In this document: one piece after another, positions 1 to 10,192 of the stretch
How the letters are laid out: every line of letters starts with the position of its first letter
How positions within the stretch are numbered: position 1 is the stretch's first letter
Made by a program: the position numbers and the translations under genes
Origin: a virus
DNA length: 34,678 nucleotides
Virus record (IMG/VR): IMGVR_UViG_3300017751_000084
Span: 1 to 34,678 of that record
Reading direction: 5' to 3' (one strand)
The notes under the pieces: generated by a model
The model's database searches: none
What the model saw: only the letters and a program-made list of their open reading frames with translations
What the model was told of the DNA's origin: nothing

Positions 1-1
1 A

Positions 2-919
2 ACTGATGGTAAGATTGAGTCAGTTAAAGTTACAGGTGGTTCTGGTTATACAAACGGAACATATTACGCACCAGTATTTGGTGACGGAACATCACAAGGT
101 ACATCAAGTGGTGGTATTATTAGAATTACAGTATCAGGTGGTGCGATTGCATCATTTGGTTTAACTGCTGGAACAGACACAACAATTCACGCAGGTGGTG
201 CTGCATACACATTTGGTAATGTAAGTTTAACAAATGTATTTTCAGATGCAGCTTTATCTTCATCAGCATCGATGGGTTCAGGTACAGGTGCCGCAGTAAG
301 AATTGTTATCTCACCAAAAGAAGGTCATGGTAATGATGCAGTAAAAGAATTAGGTGGTCACTTTGTAATTACAAATACAACACTTGCACAAGCAGAAGGC
401 GATGACTTAACAACTGCCAATGACTTTAGACAAGTTGGTATTGTTACAGACCCATATAACTTTGGAACAACAACAGTTGCAAGTTCAAGTACAGCAAGAA
501 TGACTTACGTTGTTAAAATGAGTTCAGCGTCAGGTACGTTTGATGTTGACGAAGAAATTACACAAGCAACAACAGGTGCAGTTGGTAGAGTAGTAGAATG
601 GGATGCTTCTAGAAGTCTATTATATTATTCTCAAGAAAGATTTAGTACATATGGAACAGCCGCAACAACACAATCTTATACAGCATTTAGTGGTACAAAT
701 ACCATTACTGGTTCAACTTCAAATGCAACAGGAACACCGTCATCAACTTCAAGTGAAACGGTAACACTAGCAGCTGGAAATACAGTAGCATTTACAAGTG
801 GATATGCAAACCCAGAATTACAACCAGACAGTGGTAATATAGTTTATATCGAGAATAGAAAACCTATTCAAAGGGTATCAGATCAAACGGAAGACATTAA
901 AATAATTATTGAATTTTAG
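2..919 (+). CDS. 8: Baseplate wedge subunit gp8, C-terminal part (cut by window edge)
   Basis: The frame is open from base 2, so this is the 3' part of a gene that begins before the window; the ATG at 272 is internal. The last residues (VYIENRKPIQRVSDQTED then KIIIEF) match the end of T4 gp8 (YMENRPPI...DQTEEI), and FRQVGIVTDPYNF matches its FRQISIITNP segment. In T4, gp8 is a dimeric subunit of the baseplate wedge that helps link the inner wedge to the peripheral proteins. The visible part is rich in Gly, Ser and Thr. Residues encoded at about 539-601 form a GE-I-T-SGA-G-V module also found in the next protein. The stop is 8 bases from the next start. Identity is firm; the N-terminus is unseen. 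Confidence 0.9.
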   Translation, partial: TDGKIESVKVTGGSGYTNGTYYAPVFGDGTSQGTSSGGIIRITVSGGAIASFGLTAGTDTTIHAGGAAYTFGNVSLTNVFSDAALSSSASMGSGTGAAVRIVISPKEGHGNDAVKELGGHFVITNTTLAQAEGDDLTTANDFRQVGIVTDPYNFGTTTVASSSTARMTYVVKMSSASGTFDVDEEITQATTGAVGRVVEWDASRSLLYYSQERFSTYGTAATTQSYTAFSGTNTITGSTSNATGTPSSTSSETVTLAAGNTVAFTSGYANPELQPDSGNIVYIENRKPIQRVSDQTEDIKIIIEF

Positions 920-927
920 GGAATAAT

Positions 928-3900
928 ATGGCACAAAAAACGGACTTAAATGTTGCACCATATTACGATGATTTTAAAGAAGATAAAAATTTTCATCGTG
1001 TATTGTTTAGACCTGGCTTTGCAGTTCAGGCTCGTGAATTAACGCAACTTCAATCTATACTACAAAATCAAATTGAAAGATTTGGTAATCATATATTTCA
1101 AGAAGGTACGTTAGTAATACCTGGTGGGATTAGTGTTAACAATCAATACGGAAGTGTACAATTATCAACAGCATTTGCTGGGGAAACAATTGACGTTACG
1201 CAATTTTATGATGCGTTAAATCCTGTAACAATTGTTGGTGCGACTTCAGGTGTTAGAGCAAAAGTAGTAGGATTTAAAGCTGCAACTGCAACAACACAAC
1301 CCCTACTATATGTTCAATATGTATCTTCTGGTACAGATTTAGAAACATCAACTTTTGCTAATAGTGAAAATCTTTTTGCAGATAAAATTATTACACACAC
1401 AACAGTTTATGAAGCAAATGCTCAATCTGTAACAACTCATACAAGTGCAAATCAAACAGGAACAGCTGTTACTGCTGGAAATGGTGTTTACTATGTAAGA
1501 GGTACTTTTGTTCAAATGTCTGAACAAACACTTGTACTTTCAGATACATCAAATACAGCATCAGCAAGAATTGGATTTACACTTAACGAAAGTTTAATAA
1601 CACCAGAGATTGATGAGTCTCTAACGGACAACGCAACAGGGTCATCAAACTTTGCAGCCAAAGGTGCTCATAGATTAAAAATAGAATTAGTATTAACATC
1701 ATTAGAATTAAGTTCAACAAATGACGATAACTTTGTTGAAATTGCAAGAGTTAAAAATGGTCGATTAGAATCACAAGCAAGACCAACAGAATATTCTGTT
1801 TTAGGTGATACACTTGCAAGAAGAACATTTGACGAGTCTGGTGATTATACAGTAAGACCTTTCCAATTAGACATGAGAGAGTCAATTACAAACAGACATA
1901 AAGATGTAGATTTTAGAGGAGTGTATTCAACAGGAGCAACTACAGATGATGGCAATACTGCAAGTTCAGATAAACTTGTATTATCTTTGTCACCAGGTAA
2001 AGCATATGTTAAAGGATATGAAATTGAAAAGTCTGGTGTTACATTTAAAGATATTAATAAAGCAAGAGATTTTGAAACTGTTAATGCAGGTTCAGTAAAT
2101 GCTGAATTAGGAAACTTTGTAAAAGTAACAAACATGTTTGGTCAACCAGATGTAACTTCTATTTCTGGTGAAACTACACCATATAAAACAATTGCATTAT
2201 TTGATGATGTAATTCAAACAAGAGGTTCAGCATCAGGTACACAAATTGGTGTTGCAAGATCAAGAACAATAGAATACGCTAGTGGTACTGCTGGAAATAC
2301 AGATGCAGTTTATAATCTATATCTTTTTGATATTAGACCATTTACATATTTAACTTTATCAGATAACCCAAGTGCAACTTTAACTGCCAATCATGCAAAT
2401 GGTGGTATACAAGTTAAAGGTGTTACATCGGGTGCAACAGGATTTGTATTTGGAGCTTTGACTTCTGGTACAACTGCTGTGTTAACAAACGTATCTGGTA
2501 CTTTTATAGTAGGTGAAAAAATTGAAGCGTCTGATAGTTCAGAAACAGATAGCATTGTAGAAAATTCAAGTAATGCAGATTTAACAATTTCAAATATTGT
2601 TACTCACAAATTTTCTGAAACAAGATCAGTGTTTATGGATGATGCTGATAGTGGTCAAGACTTTACTGCTGATATTGTATTAGAAAGAACATCAACAGGT
2701 GCTGATGGTCAATTAGTAATGGATGGTAGTGATGCTTCATCTACAGATGCAAATGATAATATTGTCCTTGAAGAAGATAACTCAACAACACTTGCTTTAG
2801 AATCTGAACAAATTGGTAAACTAGTTAGTGCAGAAAAAAACATTGCAATATATAGACTATCTAAAAGAATTATTAAAACACTATTAACTGCAACTAACAA
2901 TGGTGCGTCTGATACGCAACTTACAATTAGAAAACAATTTATAGGAACAACAAATAGTGCAGGTGCAGTATCATTTACTGCTGGTGCAAATGAAACATTT
3001 TTATCTTTTACAGATAAAGATTATACTGTATCAGTTTTAACTGCTGGAACAGGATCAGCCGCTCAAGGTGACATTATTGATATTGATGGTAAGATTAGTG
3101 GAACAGGTTCTTCAACAATTACAATTACAGATAATACAAAATTTGGAAATGCAGCTAAAGTTAAATTAACTGCAACAATATTAAAAACAAATATTACACA
3201 AAGAATTAAAACAACAAATTTATCAAAACAAGTAAAAGTTTCAGGTGGAACAACAGGTGCGTTTGGAACAAGACCAACAGATGAAGTAATTTCTTTAGGT
3301 CGTGCAGATGTATTCAGAGTTGGTGCAATTTTTGACTCAGAGGATACATCAACAGATGCTCAAATACCTACAATCAATTTAACAAGTATTCAAGGAACAT
3401 TTGTAAGAGGAGAAACTATTACAGGAGCATCATCTGGTTCAATTGGTAGAGTTGTTAATCCTACTACACCACTAACTTATTATTTACAAAACGGTGTAGG
3501 TTCTAGTAACTTTGTAGCAAACGAAATAGTAACAGGAAGTCACTCTGGTGCAACTGCAACAATTTCGTCTGTTACTGATGGTAGTAAAATTATTACAGGA
3601 AACTATACACTTGATACAGGTCAAAGAGATAACTTCTATGACATTTCTAGATTAAATTTAAAACCAGGGTTTTCAAAACCAAGAGGAAGACTATTAGTTG
3701 TATTTGATTTCTTTTCACACAGCACAGGTTCTTTCTTTTCAGTAGATTCATATTCAGATCAAGCAGGTCAAATGGAGTATGATAATATTCCAACATACTC
3801 TGCAACAAGAGTTGACCCAGACGAACCAGAACCAACTGGTGAGTTTAACTTAACAGATTGTTTAGACTTTAGACCAACTGCTGAAAATATTACAGGTGCT

Positions 3901-6900
3901 ACTAATACTAATTCAGCAATAGATACTGTTACAGGTTCTTCATTTGATTTCTTCCATAGACAATTTGACGGAACAGGTTCTTCGGTTGTTGATACACCAA
4001 AACCAGGTTCGTTAGGAACATTGGATTTCGAATATTATTTAAGTAAAATTGCTCTTGTCTTCTTAACTGAAAAAGGTGACTTTAGAGTAGTAGAAGGTAC
4101 TTCAGCAGAAATACCAGAAGAGCCAAAAGAAATAGATGGCGCTATGAAACTTGCGAAAATTAATATACCTGCATATACTTTTAGACCAACAGATGCAACA
4201 GTTAAAAGATTTAGAACACAAAGATTTACAATGAGAGATATTGGTAAACTACAACAACGTATTCAAAATTTAGAATACTATACTAATCTATCTCTATTAG
4301 AAAGAGACGCTGAATCTTTTGAAGTTACAGATGCAAACGGACTAAACAGATTTAAGTCTGGTTTTATTGTAGATAACTTTGCAGGTCATAGAGTTGGTGA
4401 TGTTAAAAACAAAGATTACAAAAATGCAATAGATCAACAACAAAAAGAATTACGTCCTAAATGTGTTATGAATGCAGCTTCTCTTGAGGAAACTGTATCA
4501 ACAGACGGACAAAGATCAGCATTAGGTTATCAAAAAACTGGTGACTTAATTACTCTTCCTTATACGGAAGTTACTAAAACAGAAAACCCATATGCAACAA
4601 GAACAGAAAAAGTTCAACCTGTTTATACTGCAAACTGGGTAGGTAATGTTATATTAACACCATCTGGTGACGAGTGGTTTGAAACAGAAACAGCACCTGA
4701 TTTAATTATCAATGTTGACGGAAACTATGATGCAGTATTAGCTGCAAATGAAAACAGATTAGGTACAATTTGGAATGCTTGGGAAACACAATGGTCTGGT
4801 GTTGTATCAACTAGTATTTCAAGAACAGAAACATCAAATAATGTTGTAATAACAAGAGCAATTCAAACTGTAAGATCAGATTTAAGAAGAACAGGTATTG
4901 AAACTGCATTAGTAGAACAAATTGATGAAGAGTCACAGGGAACAAGAGTTATCTCTAGAGCATTAATACCATGGTCTAGACCAAGAAATGTAGAGTTCAC
5001 AGGATCAGCATTTTTCCCTAATACTAAAGTCTATGTATATTTTGATGGTGTAGATATGAAACAATATGTTACACCACAAACTACAGAATTTACTGAAGAC
5101 GGTGCAACACCTGTTGAAGGTGGACAACTAGTAACTTCAGCAAATGGTTCTGTAAATGGAACAATGAGAATACCAGAATATTCAGCGCCAGGACAAGAAA
5201 CAAATCCAAAATTTAAAACTGGTGAATTAGAATTTAAGATAACATCTAGTGCTCAAAATTTAATTGAACCCCTACCTAGAACAGTTGGTACAGTAACTTA
5301 CTTATCAAAAGGTATTTTAGAAACTGAACAAGAAACAATTATTGCAACTAGAAATGCTACAATTGTACAAAATTCGGTTGATCAAACCACAACTAGATTA
5401 GATACATCTTCTAGAATTATTAGTCGTGAACGTAATAATGAAGAACGTGATCGTGGCGGCGGAAACAATGACCCACTTGCACAAACATTTATTGTAGATG
5501 AAGACGGTGGATGTTTCATTACTTCTATTGATTTATATGTAGAAACAAAAGATACAGTATTACCAATGTGGGTTGAAATTAGAAATGTTATTAACGGATA
5601 CCCTGGTGCTAAAATTTTACCATTTGGTAGAAAACTATTACAATCGTCTGAGGTTAATATTTCTGCTGATGCTTCTGTTGCAACAACATTTACATTTGAC
5701 TCACCAATTTATTTAAAAGAAGGTGTTGAGTATTGTGTAGTTGTTAGATCACATTCTTTAGATTACAAAGTTTGGATTTCAAGAATGGGTGAAACAGATG
5801 TTGATGGTTTAAGAGTTGTATCTCAACAACCTCATTTAGGTGTATTGTTTAAATCACAAAACAATAGAACATGGACAGCAGTACAATCAGAGGATTTAAA
5901 ATTTACTTTGAAAAGAGCAGAATTTAATACATCAGCTGCAGGTGATGTTACTTTACAAAATTTACCTATTGGAATAACAATTACAAATGAGTTAGGCGAA
6001 ACTGTATATGGTAAACTACTAAAACCAAATTCTTTAATAATGACAAATAGTTCAACTGTATTAAAAGTTAAACATATAGATCACGGTATGTATCAAACAT
6101 CTAATAATGTTAGAATTACAGGCGTGTCTTCGGATATTGCTACAACACTTAAAACTAGTATTGGTGCAGATGCAACTTCATTAGAGCTTACATCAGCAAG
6201 TAATTTCCCAACAGGAAGTATTACAATAAAAATTAATAATGAAATTATTACTGGTTCACTATCTGGTACAACATTATCATCTTTAACAAGAGGTGTAGGT
6301 GGTTCAACTGCAGCTAGTCACACTGCTTCTGATAAACTAGACTTATATCAAATTTTAGGAACACCATTAACAGAAATTAATAAAATTCATAATGCAATTG
6401 CAAACATTGGTATTGATAGTTACACAATCACATTATCAACTGCTCCAACAATTAGTGGTGGTTCAACAACTGCTGAAGTTGGTGGAATTGGTATATATGC
6501 TTCTGAAAATTATAGATACGAAGTTGGTAAAACATTAATTGGTAATATGGAATTACCAAACACATCTATTACTACAACACTTAGAAATACAACAGGTAGA
6601 TCACCAAGTGGTACTGAATCATCATTTGTAACTTCTACACTTGCAAATGCAGTTAAAATTCCTTTTAACGAAAATCATAAATTTGAAGTGTCAAACATAG
6701 TTGCCTCAGATGTAAATGAAACAAATGAATTAGCAGGTGCTAAATCATTATTCATTCCTATTAAATTAGGAAGTACTAATACAAACATATCACCTGTATT
6801 AGATTTAGATAGATCAACTTTTGTGGCAGTAGGAAATAGAATTAATAATATTGATAGTTCTTCAGATGTTTTCCCAACAACTGATTACAAAGATTCACTA

Positions 6901-7299
6901 CAACCAGAAGGTGATCAAAACGCATTTATTTACATAACTAAAAAAGTTGCATTAGAAAATTCTGCAACTGCATTGAAAGTTATTTTCTCAGGTCATAAAC
7001 CACAAAGTGCTGAAATTAAAGTTTTATTTAAAATTTTAAGATCAGATGACGCTTCAGATTTTGACGAATTAGGTTATGAATTTTTTAACACAACAGGTGA
7101 CCCCGATATTGCAACAGGTGCTTCTTTGGATGATCAAGATTTTCAAGAATATGTATTTACTGCTGGAGTTACCGATGATGGTATCGGAGTACCATTACCA
7201 GAATTTATTCAATTTGCAATTAAAATAGTAGGACAAGGAACAGACGCAACTCAAATACCTAGAATTAAAGACTTTAGAGCAATTGCGTTGGCAACATAA
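928..7299 (+). CDS. Giant DUF4815-type baseplate/fibre-associated structural protein
   Basis: A 2123-residue virion protein. The first ~60 residues (YYDDF, NFHRVLFRPGFAVQAREL, LQSILQNQIERFG) are the signature start of DUF4815 proteins of marine T4-like phages, which sit directly after gene 8 where T4 has genes 9-12. The body is almost all Thr/Ser/Gly-rich beta sequence. Repeated small modules of the type GE-I-G-x-SGA-x-G-V occur near 1240, 2440, 2500, 3400 and 3540. A likely beta-sandwich begins near residue 1514 (DPLAQTFIVDEDGGCF). A module ending LTRGVGGSTAASHTASDKL near residue 1790, typical of phage tail proteins, lies in the last fifth. It probably lies at the baseplate periphery and anchors fibres, from position and composition. 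No enzyme motif was seen. Family assignment is firm, exact role inferred. Confidence 0.8.
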   Translation: MAQKTDLNVAPYYDDFKEDKNFHRVLFRPGFAVQARELTQLQSILQNQIERFGNHIFQEGTLVIPGGISVNNQYGSVQLSTAFAGETIDVTQFYDALNPVTIVGATSGVRAKVVGFKAATATTQPLLYVQYVSSGTDLETSTFANSENLFADKIITHTTVYEANAQSVTTHTSANQTGTAVTAGNGVYYVRGTFVQMSEQTLVLSDTSNTASARIGFTLNESLITPEIDESLTDNATGSSNFAAKGAHRLKIELVLTSLELSSTNDDNFVEIARVKNGRLESQARPTEYSVLGDTLARRTFDESGDYTVRPFQLDMRESITNRHKDVDFRGVYSTGATTDDGNTASSDKLVLSLSPGKAYVKGYEIEKSGVTFKDINKARDFETVNAGSVNAELGNFVKVTNMFGQPDVTSISGETTPYKTIALFDDVIQTRGSASGTQIGVARSRTIEYASGTAGNTDAVYNLYLFDIRPFTYLTLSDNPSATLTANHANGGIQVKGVTSGATGFVFGALTSGTTAVLTNVSGTFIVGEKIEASDSSETDSIVENSSNADLTISNIVTHKFSETRSVFMDDADSGQDFTADIVLERTSTGADGQLVMDGSDASSTDANDNIVLEEDNSTTLALESEQIGKLVSAEKNIAIYRLSKRIIKTLLTATNNGASDTQLTIRKQFIGTTNSAGAVSFTAGANETFLSFTDKDYTVSVLTAGTGSAAQGDIIDIDGKISGTGSSTITITDNTKFGNAAKVKLTATILKTNITQRIKTTNLSKQVKVSGGTTGAFGTRPTDEVISLGRADVFRVGAIFDSEDTSTDAQIPTINLTSIQGTFVRGETITGASSGSIGRVVNPTTPLTYYLQNGVGSSNFVANEIVTGSHSGATATISSVTDGSKIITGNYTLDTGQRDNFYDISRLNLKPGFSKPRGRLLVVFDFFSHSTGSFFSVDSYSDQAGQMEYDNIPTYSATRVDPDEPEPTGEFNLTDCLDFRPTAENITGATNTNSAIDTVTGSSFDFFHRQFDGTGSSVVDTPKPGSLGTLDFEYYLSKIALVFLTEKGDFRVVEGTSAEIPEEPKEIDGAMKLAKINIPAYTFRPTDATVKRFRTQRFTMRDIGKLQQRIQNLEYYTNLSLLERDAESFEVTDANGLNRFKSGFIVDNFAGHRVGDVKNKDYKNAIDQQQKELRPKCVMNAASLEETVSTDGQRSALGYQKTGDLITLPYTEVTKTENPYATRTEKVQPVYTANWVGNVILTPSGDEWFETETAPDLIINVDGNYDAVLAANENRLGTIWNAWETQWSGVVSTSISRTETSNNVVITRAIQTVRSDLRRTGIETALVEQIDEESQGTRVISRALIPWSRPRNVEFTGSAFFPNTKVYVYFDGVDMKQYVTPQTTEFTEDGATPVEGGQLVTSANGSVNGTMRIPEYSAPGQETNPKFKTGELEFKITSSAQNLIEPLPRTVGTVTYLSKGILETEQETIIATRNATIVQNSVDQTTTRLDTSSRIISRERNNEERDRGGGNNDPLAQTFIVDEDGGCFITSIDLYVETKDTVLPMWVEIRNVINGYPGAKILPFGRKLLQSSEVNISADASVATTFTFDSPIYLKEGVEYCVVVRSHSLDYKVWISRMGETDVDGLRVVSQQPHLGVLFKSQNNRTWTAVQSEDLKFTLKRAEFNTSAAGDVTLQNLPIGITITNELGETVYGKLLKPNSLIMTNSSTVLKVKHIDHGMYQTSNNVRITGVSSDIATTLKTSIGADATSLELTSASNFPTGSITIKINNEIITGSLSGTTLSSLTRGVGGSTAASHTASDKLDLYQILGTPLTEINKIHNAIANIGIDSYTITLSTAPTISGGSTTAEVGGIGIYASENYRYEVGKTLIGNMELPNTSITTTLRNTTGRSPSGTESSFVTSTLANAVKIPFNENHKFEVSNIVASDVNETNELAGAKSLFIPIKLGSTNTNISPVLDLDRSTFVAVGNRINNIDSSSDVFPTTDYKDSLQPEGDQNAFIYITKKVALENSATALKVIFSGHKPQSAEIKVLFKILRSDDASDFDELGYEFFNTTGDPDIATGASLDDQDFQEYVFTAGVTDDGIGVPLPEFIQFAIKIVGQGTDATQIPRIKDFRAIALAT

Positions 7300-7301
7300 A
7301 C

Positions 7302-7535
7302 ATGAGTACATTTTTAAAAGTAGAGGGACATTCAGATTTAGTAAGAGATACTAATTCAGGTGCTGTTATTAATACTAACAGGTCTGCATATATAATGGCA
7401 AAAAAAAGAAGTCATGAAGCAACAAGACATAAAGATCAAATGAGATCAGTTGTAAGAGAAATAAATACTTTAAAATGTGAAATGCATGATATTAAAAACT
7501 TATTAAAAAGAATGGTAGAGAACAATGGCAATTAG
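7302..7535 (+). CDS. Small coiled-coil structural protein (unknown)
   Basis: A 77-residue protein beginning 2 bases after the stop of the giant protein and overlapping the next gene by 11 bases, so translation is probably coupled. The N-terminal third (FLKVEGHSDLVRD, then SGAVINTN) resembles small proteins found at this place in marine T4-like phages. The rest is charged and helical, with heptad-like hydrophobics from about residue 45 (VVREINTLKCEMHDIKNLL), consistent with a short coiled coil. Placement among baseplate and fibre genes suggests a minor virion component or a fibre chaperone. I cannot assign a T4 counterpart. Confidence 0.7.
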   Translation: MSTFLKVEGHSDLVRDTNSGAVINTNRSAYIMAKKRSHEATRHKDQMRSVVREINTLKCEMHDIKNLLKRMVENNGN

Positions 7536-8061
7536 ATCGTCACAGGTAACAAATGCTGGAACAATTGAACAACTAAGACAAGAGTTTAATAATCTTGTTA
7601 CAGATGTTAGCGGACTAGAGGCAGGTCAATTAAACTTTGATACCATTGCAGTAACATCATTGTCAGTAGGAGATATTTCAATCTCTGGTGATTTCAATGT
7701 TACTACACTAACACCATCATCACTAACAGTAAAAGGTGATAGAATAGAATTTGAGGGAACAGGAGCAGATGATGCTTTTGAGACAACTTTAATTATAACA
7801 AATCCAACTGCCGACAGATCAATTACATTTAAAGATCAGTCTGGTATAGTCGCATACACAGGTGACTTAGGATTTACAAACTCAACTGTAACAACACACC
7901 CTGCAGCTGCAGGTGATGTTGATCTTGCGGGTGGGGAAACACCATTTGACTTAGGGGCGACAGATGCATTCGGAATTGCGTTATCGTCTAATCTATATGA
8001 TATGAATGAACCAAAAGGCCTGACAACTACTGTAGAAATAGGGACAGGTACAGGTATATAA
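7525..8061 (+). CDS. Fibre-like structural protein, 178 aa
   Basis: A small Thr/Ser/Gly-rich protein without Cys. The first ~35 residues are helical and polar (TIEQLRQEFNNLVTDVSGLE), then short beta repeats follow (TSLSVGDISISGDFNVTTL), the pattern of trimeric phage fibre or fibre-tip proteins. ITFKDQSGIVAYTGDLG near residues 100-117 is a motif common in phage fibre proteins. It overlaps the preceding small gene by 11 bases and is followed by a late promoter at 8066. It is likely a fibre or baseplate accessory; receptor binding is possible but not shown. Confidence 0.65.
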   Translation: MAIRSSQVTNAGTIEQLRQEFNNLVTDVSGLEAGQLNFDTIAVTSLSVGDISISGDFNVTTLTPSSLTVKGDRIEFEGTGADDAFETTLIITNPTADRSITFKDQSGIVAYTGDLGFTNSTVTTHPAAAGDVDLAGGETPFDLGATDAFGIALSSNLYDMNEPKGLTTTVEIGTGTGI

Positions 8062-8065
8062 GGAT

Positions 8066-8073
8066 TATAAATA
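8066..8073 (+). promoter_or_regulatory. T4-type late promoter upstream of the fibre gene
   Basis: Exact TATAAATA octamer in the 44-base gap before the fibre gene at 8106. Expected transcription start is about 8080, leaving a leader of about 25 bases with an AGGAG ribosome site at 8092-8096. In T4 this octamer is recognised by the phage late sigma factor gp55 with gp33 and the sliding clamp. Confidence 0.75.
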
Positions 8074-8105
8074 AGAATATAACAATACAATAGGAGTATA
8101 AGAAA

Positions 8106-9173
8106 ATGCCAACAGTACTACAATTTAGAAGAGGTACTACATCGCAGAATAACTCATTCACAGGCGCGCTAGGTGAAATTACTTACGATACAGATAAAGA
8201 CGTATTGCGAGTACATGACGGTAGTACGGCTGGTGGATTTTCAATGGTCTCTGCATCAAGTACCGACACATTTACAAACAAAACTTTAACAAGTCCAAAT
8301 ATCACTACAGCGATTCTTCCAACTAGCGCAGACGGAGCAACGATAGGTAGTGCAACAAAAGAATTTTCAGACTTGTTTTTAGCTGATGCTGGAACAATCC
8401 AATTAGGTAACGATCAAGACGTTGTTATAACACACGTTGCAGATTCAGGTTTTACAATTAAAAATACAAATACTGCTGATAACAGTACAGCACTAATCAC
8501 TATTCAAACTGGTGAGACTGATATTCAAGCAGATGATATTATTGGACAAATAGATTTCCAAGCACCAGATGAATCTCAAGGAACAGACGCAGTTTTAGTT
8601 GCGGCAGGTTTACTTGCTAAATCAGAAGGTGAGTTCAGTACATCAAATAACGCAACATCATTGATTTTCAAAACAGGTGCTTCAGAAACAGCAACTGAAA
8701 AAGTTGCAGTAAGATCAAATGGTGATGTAAGAATATTAACAGATGCAGCGACACTTGCAATGGGTGCTGATCAAGATGTAACAATTAAACATGTTGCAGA
8801 CTCTGGTCTAACACTTAAAAATAGTGCAACTGCTGATGACAAACCATTTACACTTACTATTCAGACAGGTGAAACAGATATTGCGGCAGATGACGTTCTT
8901 GGTGCAATTCAATTCCAAGCACCAGATGAAGGTACAGGTACAGATGCGATTACAGTTGCAGCTGCTATTAAAGCAGTATCGGAAGGTGACTTCTCTGCTT
9001 CTAGTAACGCAACTAAGATTTCATTCTTATGTGGAAATTCAGAAGCTGCTACAGAAAAAGCAAAAATCGTAGGTTCAACTGGTAAGTTTCACGCAACACC
9101 AGATAGTATTTTATTGATTAAAAACTCTTCTGGTTCTACTTTGAAAACTGTAAACGGACACGCAGCCATTTAA
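8106..9173 (+). CDS. Tail fibre with Mtd_N-like N-terminus and duplicated body
   Basis: A 355-residue fibre protein. The start, VLQFRRGTTSQNNSFTGALG followed by a DTDKDVLRVHDG segment, is the short N-terminal domain seen in Mtd-type and many cyanophage fibre proteins. A TFTNKTLTSPNI linker (residues ~55-66), typical of phage fibres, follows. The rest is two copies of a ~110-residue unit: DQDV at 103 and 222, and TIQTGETDI at 132 and 251, a constant shift of 119 residues. The C-terminus is short and carries no recognisable peptidase or adhesin domain. A late promoter (8066) and AGGAG site precede it. It is probably a trimeric fibre near the baseplate; receptor and ligand are unknown. Confidence 0.75.
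   Translation: MPTVLQFRRGTTSQNNSFTGALGEITYDTDKDVLRVHDGSTAGGFSMVSASSTDTFTNKTLTSPNITTAILPTSADGATIGSATKEFSDLFLADAGTIQLGNDQDVVITHVADSGFTIKNTNTADNSTALITIQTGETDIQADDIIGQIDFQAPDESQGTDAVLVAAGLLAKSEGEFSTSNNATSLIFKTGASETATEKVAVRSNGDVRILTDAATLAMGADQDVTIKHVADSGLTLKNSATADDKPFTLTIQTGETDIAADDVLGAIQFQAPDEGTGTDAITVAAAIKAVSEGDFSASSNATKISFLCGNSEAATEKAKIVGSTGKFHATPDSILLIKNSSGSTLKTVNGHAAI
8394..9080 (+). repeat. Tandem internal duplication in the fibre gene
   Basis: Two diverged units of about 340 bases (about 8394-8735 and 8751-9080), offset by 357 bases (119 codons). They share DQDV-I-HVADSG, TIQTGETDI-ADD, FQAPDE, SEG-FS-S-NAT and ATEK blocks in the same order and spacing. The copies have diverged at both nucleotide and protein level, so the duplication is not recent. 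Confidence 0.85.
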
Positions 9174-9214
9174 TGGTTGACAATTGGTTAAAAATATAGT
9201 ATAAAGGAAAGATA

Positions 9215-10168
9215 ATGACAGCAAGAACACCGTTATATTACACTTCAGATAGTTTAGTTGAAATGACTTCAGCAGAACTTGTCGAATGGCAAAGACAAGC
9301 GATCTTCCAATATGCTTCAGATGAATCTGTAGTATTGACAGTAAATGCTGGTAATGGTAATATCGGTACAACGATGAATGACACTAGATTCAGATCATCG
9401 GCTGCAACACAACAAAACTCATCACACGCTACACCAGGTGCTCTTGATACAGTGACAACTGCTTTCAATCACATTGTACAAACAGTAACTAACCCAAGTG
9501 TAACAGGTGATACAGATAATGTGTTGTTTCCTGTTTATTGGGATAACTCTTCAGGTTCAATTTTGGCAATGTCTGAAACAGATTTTGCTGATACATTTAT
9601 TAAACCTGCTTTAGTTTTAATGCAAGCTTCTTCAGAAGCAACTGCTGGAGATTATGGTGGAACATACACAATTTCTACAGGAACATCTTTATCAAATCAC
9701 ACTAACGTTTCTACAACTGCTGTATTTGTAGATACAATTGCTGTACCTGGTTCTTATAGTTCAGGTCAGATTGGTTCATCAGGTAGTTACCAAGATCATA
9801 ACTCAACAGTAAATAGTTATTATTTACATGTTAGAGACGGAGTTGATAACACACCTGCAAGAACACCTTTACATGCTGATACTTCAGGTAACTTAAATGA
9901 ATATGCAGCTGCAACATTTAAAGGTTATCTTAAAGAATATATGAAAGACTTAGCGGCTTCAGATGATGTTGCCTCTGGTCATAATATTAGATTTAATATT
10001 AATGGTTCTGGTAACTCTAGAGGAACGGCAATGGTTGATTCTAAGTTAGATGGTTCAGGCACTGACACAAACAGATTTGTAGGTGGTGATGATTATAGAT
10101 CACAAAAATTCCCTAGTGGTTCTTCATCTACTGTTAGTACATACAATTTTAAAATGAATTTGGAATAA
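9215..10168 (+). CDS. Conserved-looking virion structural protein, 317 aa (unknown)
   Basis: Begins TARTPLYYTSDSLVEMTSAE; an AAGGAAA ribosome site lies just upstream. The protein is rich in Ser, Thr, Gly and Asn, with no transmembrane segment or catalytic motif. A helical patch sits at about residues 229-245 (AATFKGYLKEYMKDLA). It lies between the fibre gene and gene 10193, the zone that holds virion structural proteins in T4-like marine phages, and its composition fits that. It may be a fibre or baseplate component. No T4 homologue is recognised. Confidence 0.65.
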   Translation: MTARTPLYYTSDSLVEMTSAELVEWQRQAIFQYASDESVVLTVNAGNGNIGTTMNDTRFRSSAATQQNSSHATPGALDTVTTAFNHIVQTVTNPSVTGDTDNVLFPVYWDNSSGSILAMSETDFADTFIKPALVLMQASSEATAGDYGGTYTISTGTSLSNHTNVSTTAVFVDTIAVPGSYSSGQIGSSGSYQDHNSTVNSYYLHVRDGVDNTPARTPLHADTSGNLNEYAAATFKGYLKEYMKDLAASDDVASGHNIRFNINGSGNSRGTAMVDSKLDGSGTDTNRFVGGDDYRSQKFPSGSSSTVSTYNFKMNLE

Positions 10169-10192
10169 TAATTAAATTATTAGGAGTATATT

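Noticed and set aside
9177-9205. TTGACA, 17 bases, TATAAA: a good sigma70-type promoter before the gene at 9215
   Set aside because: Its start would fall only a few bases before the ATG, leaving no room for the ribosome site that is clearly present at about 9204; likely chance in AT-rich DNA.
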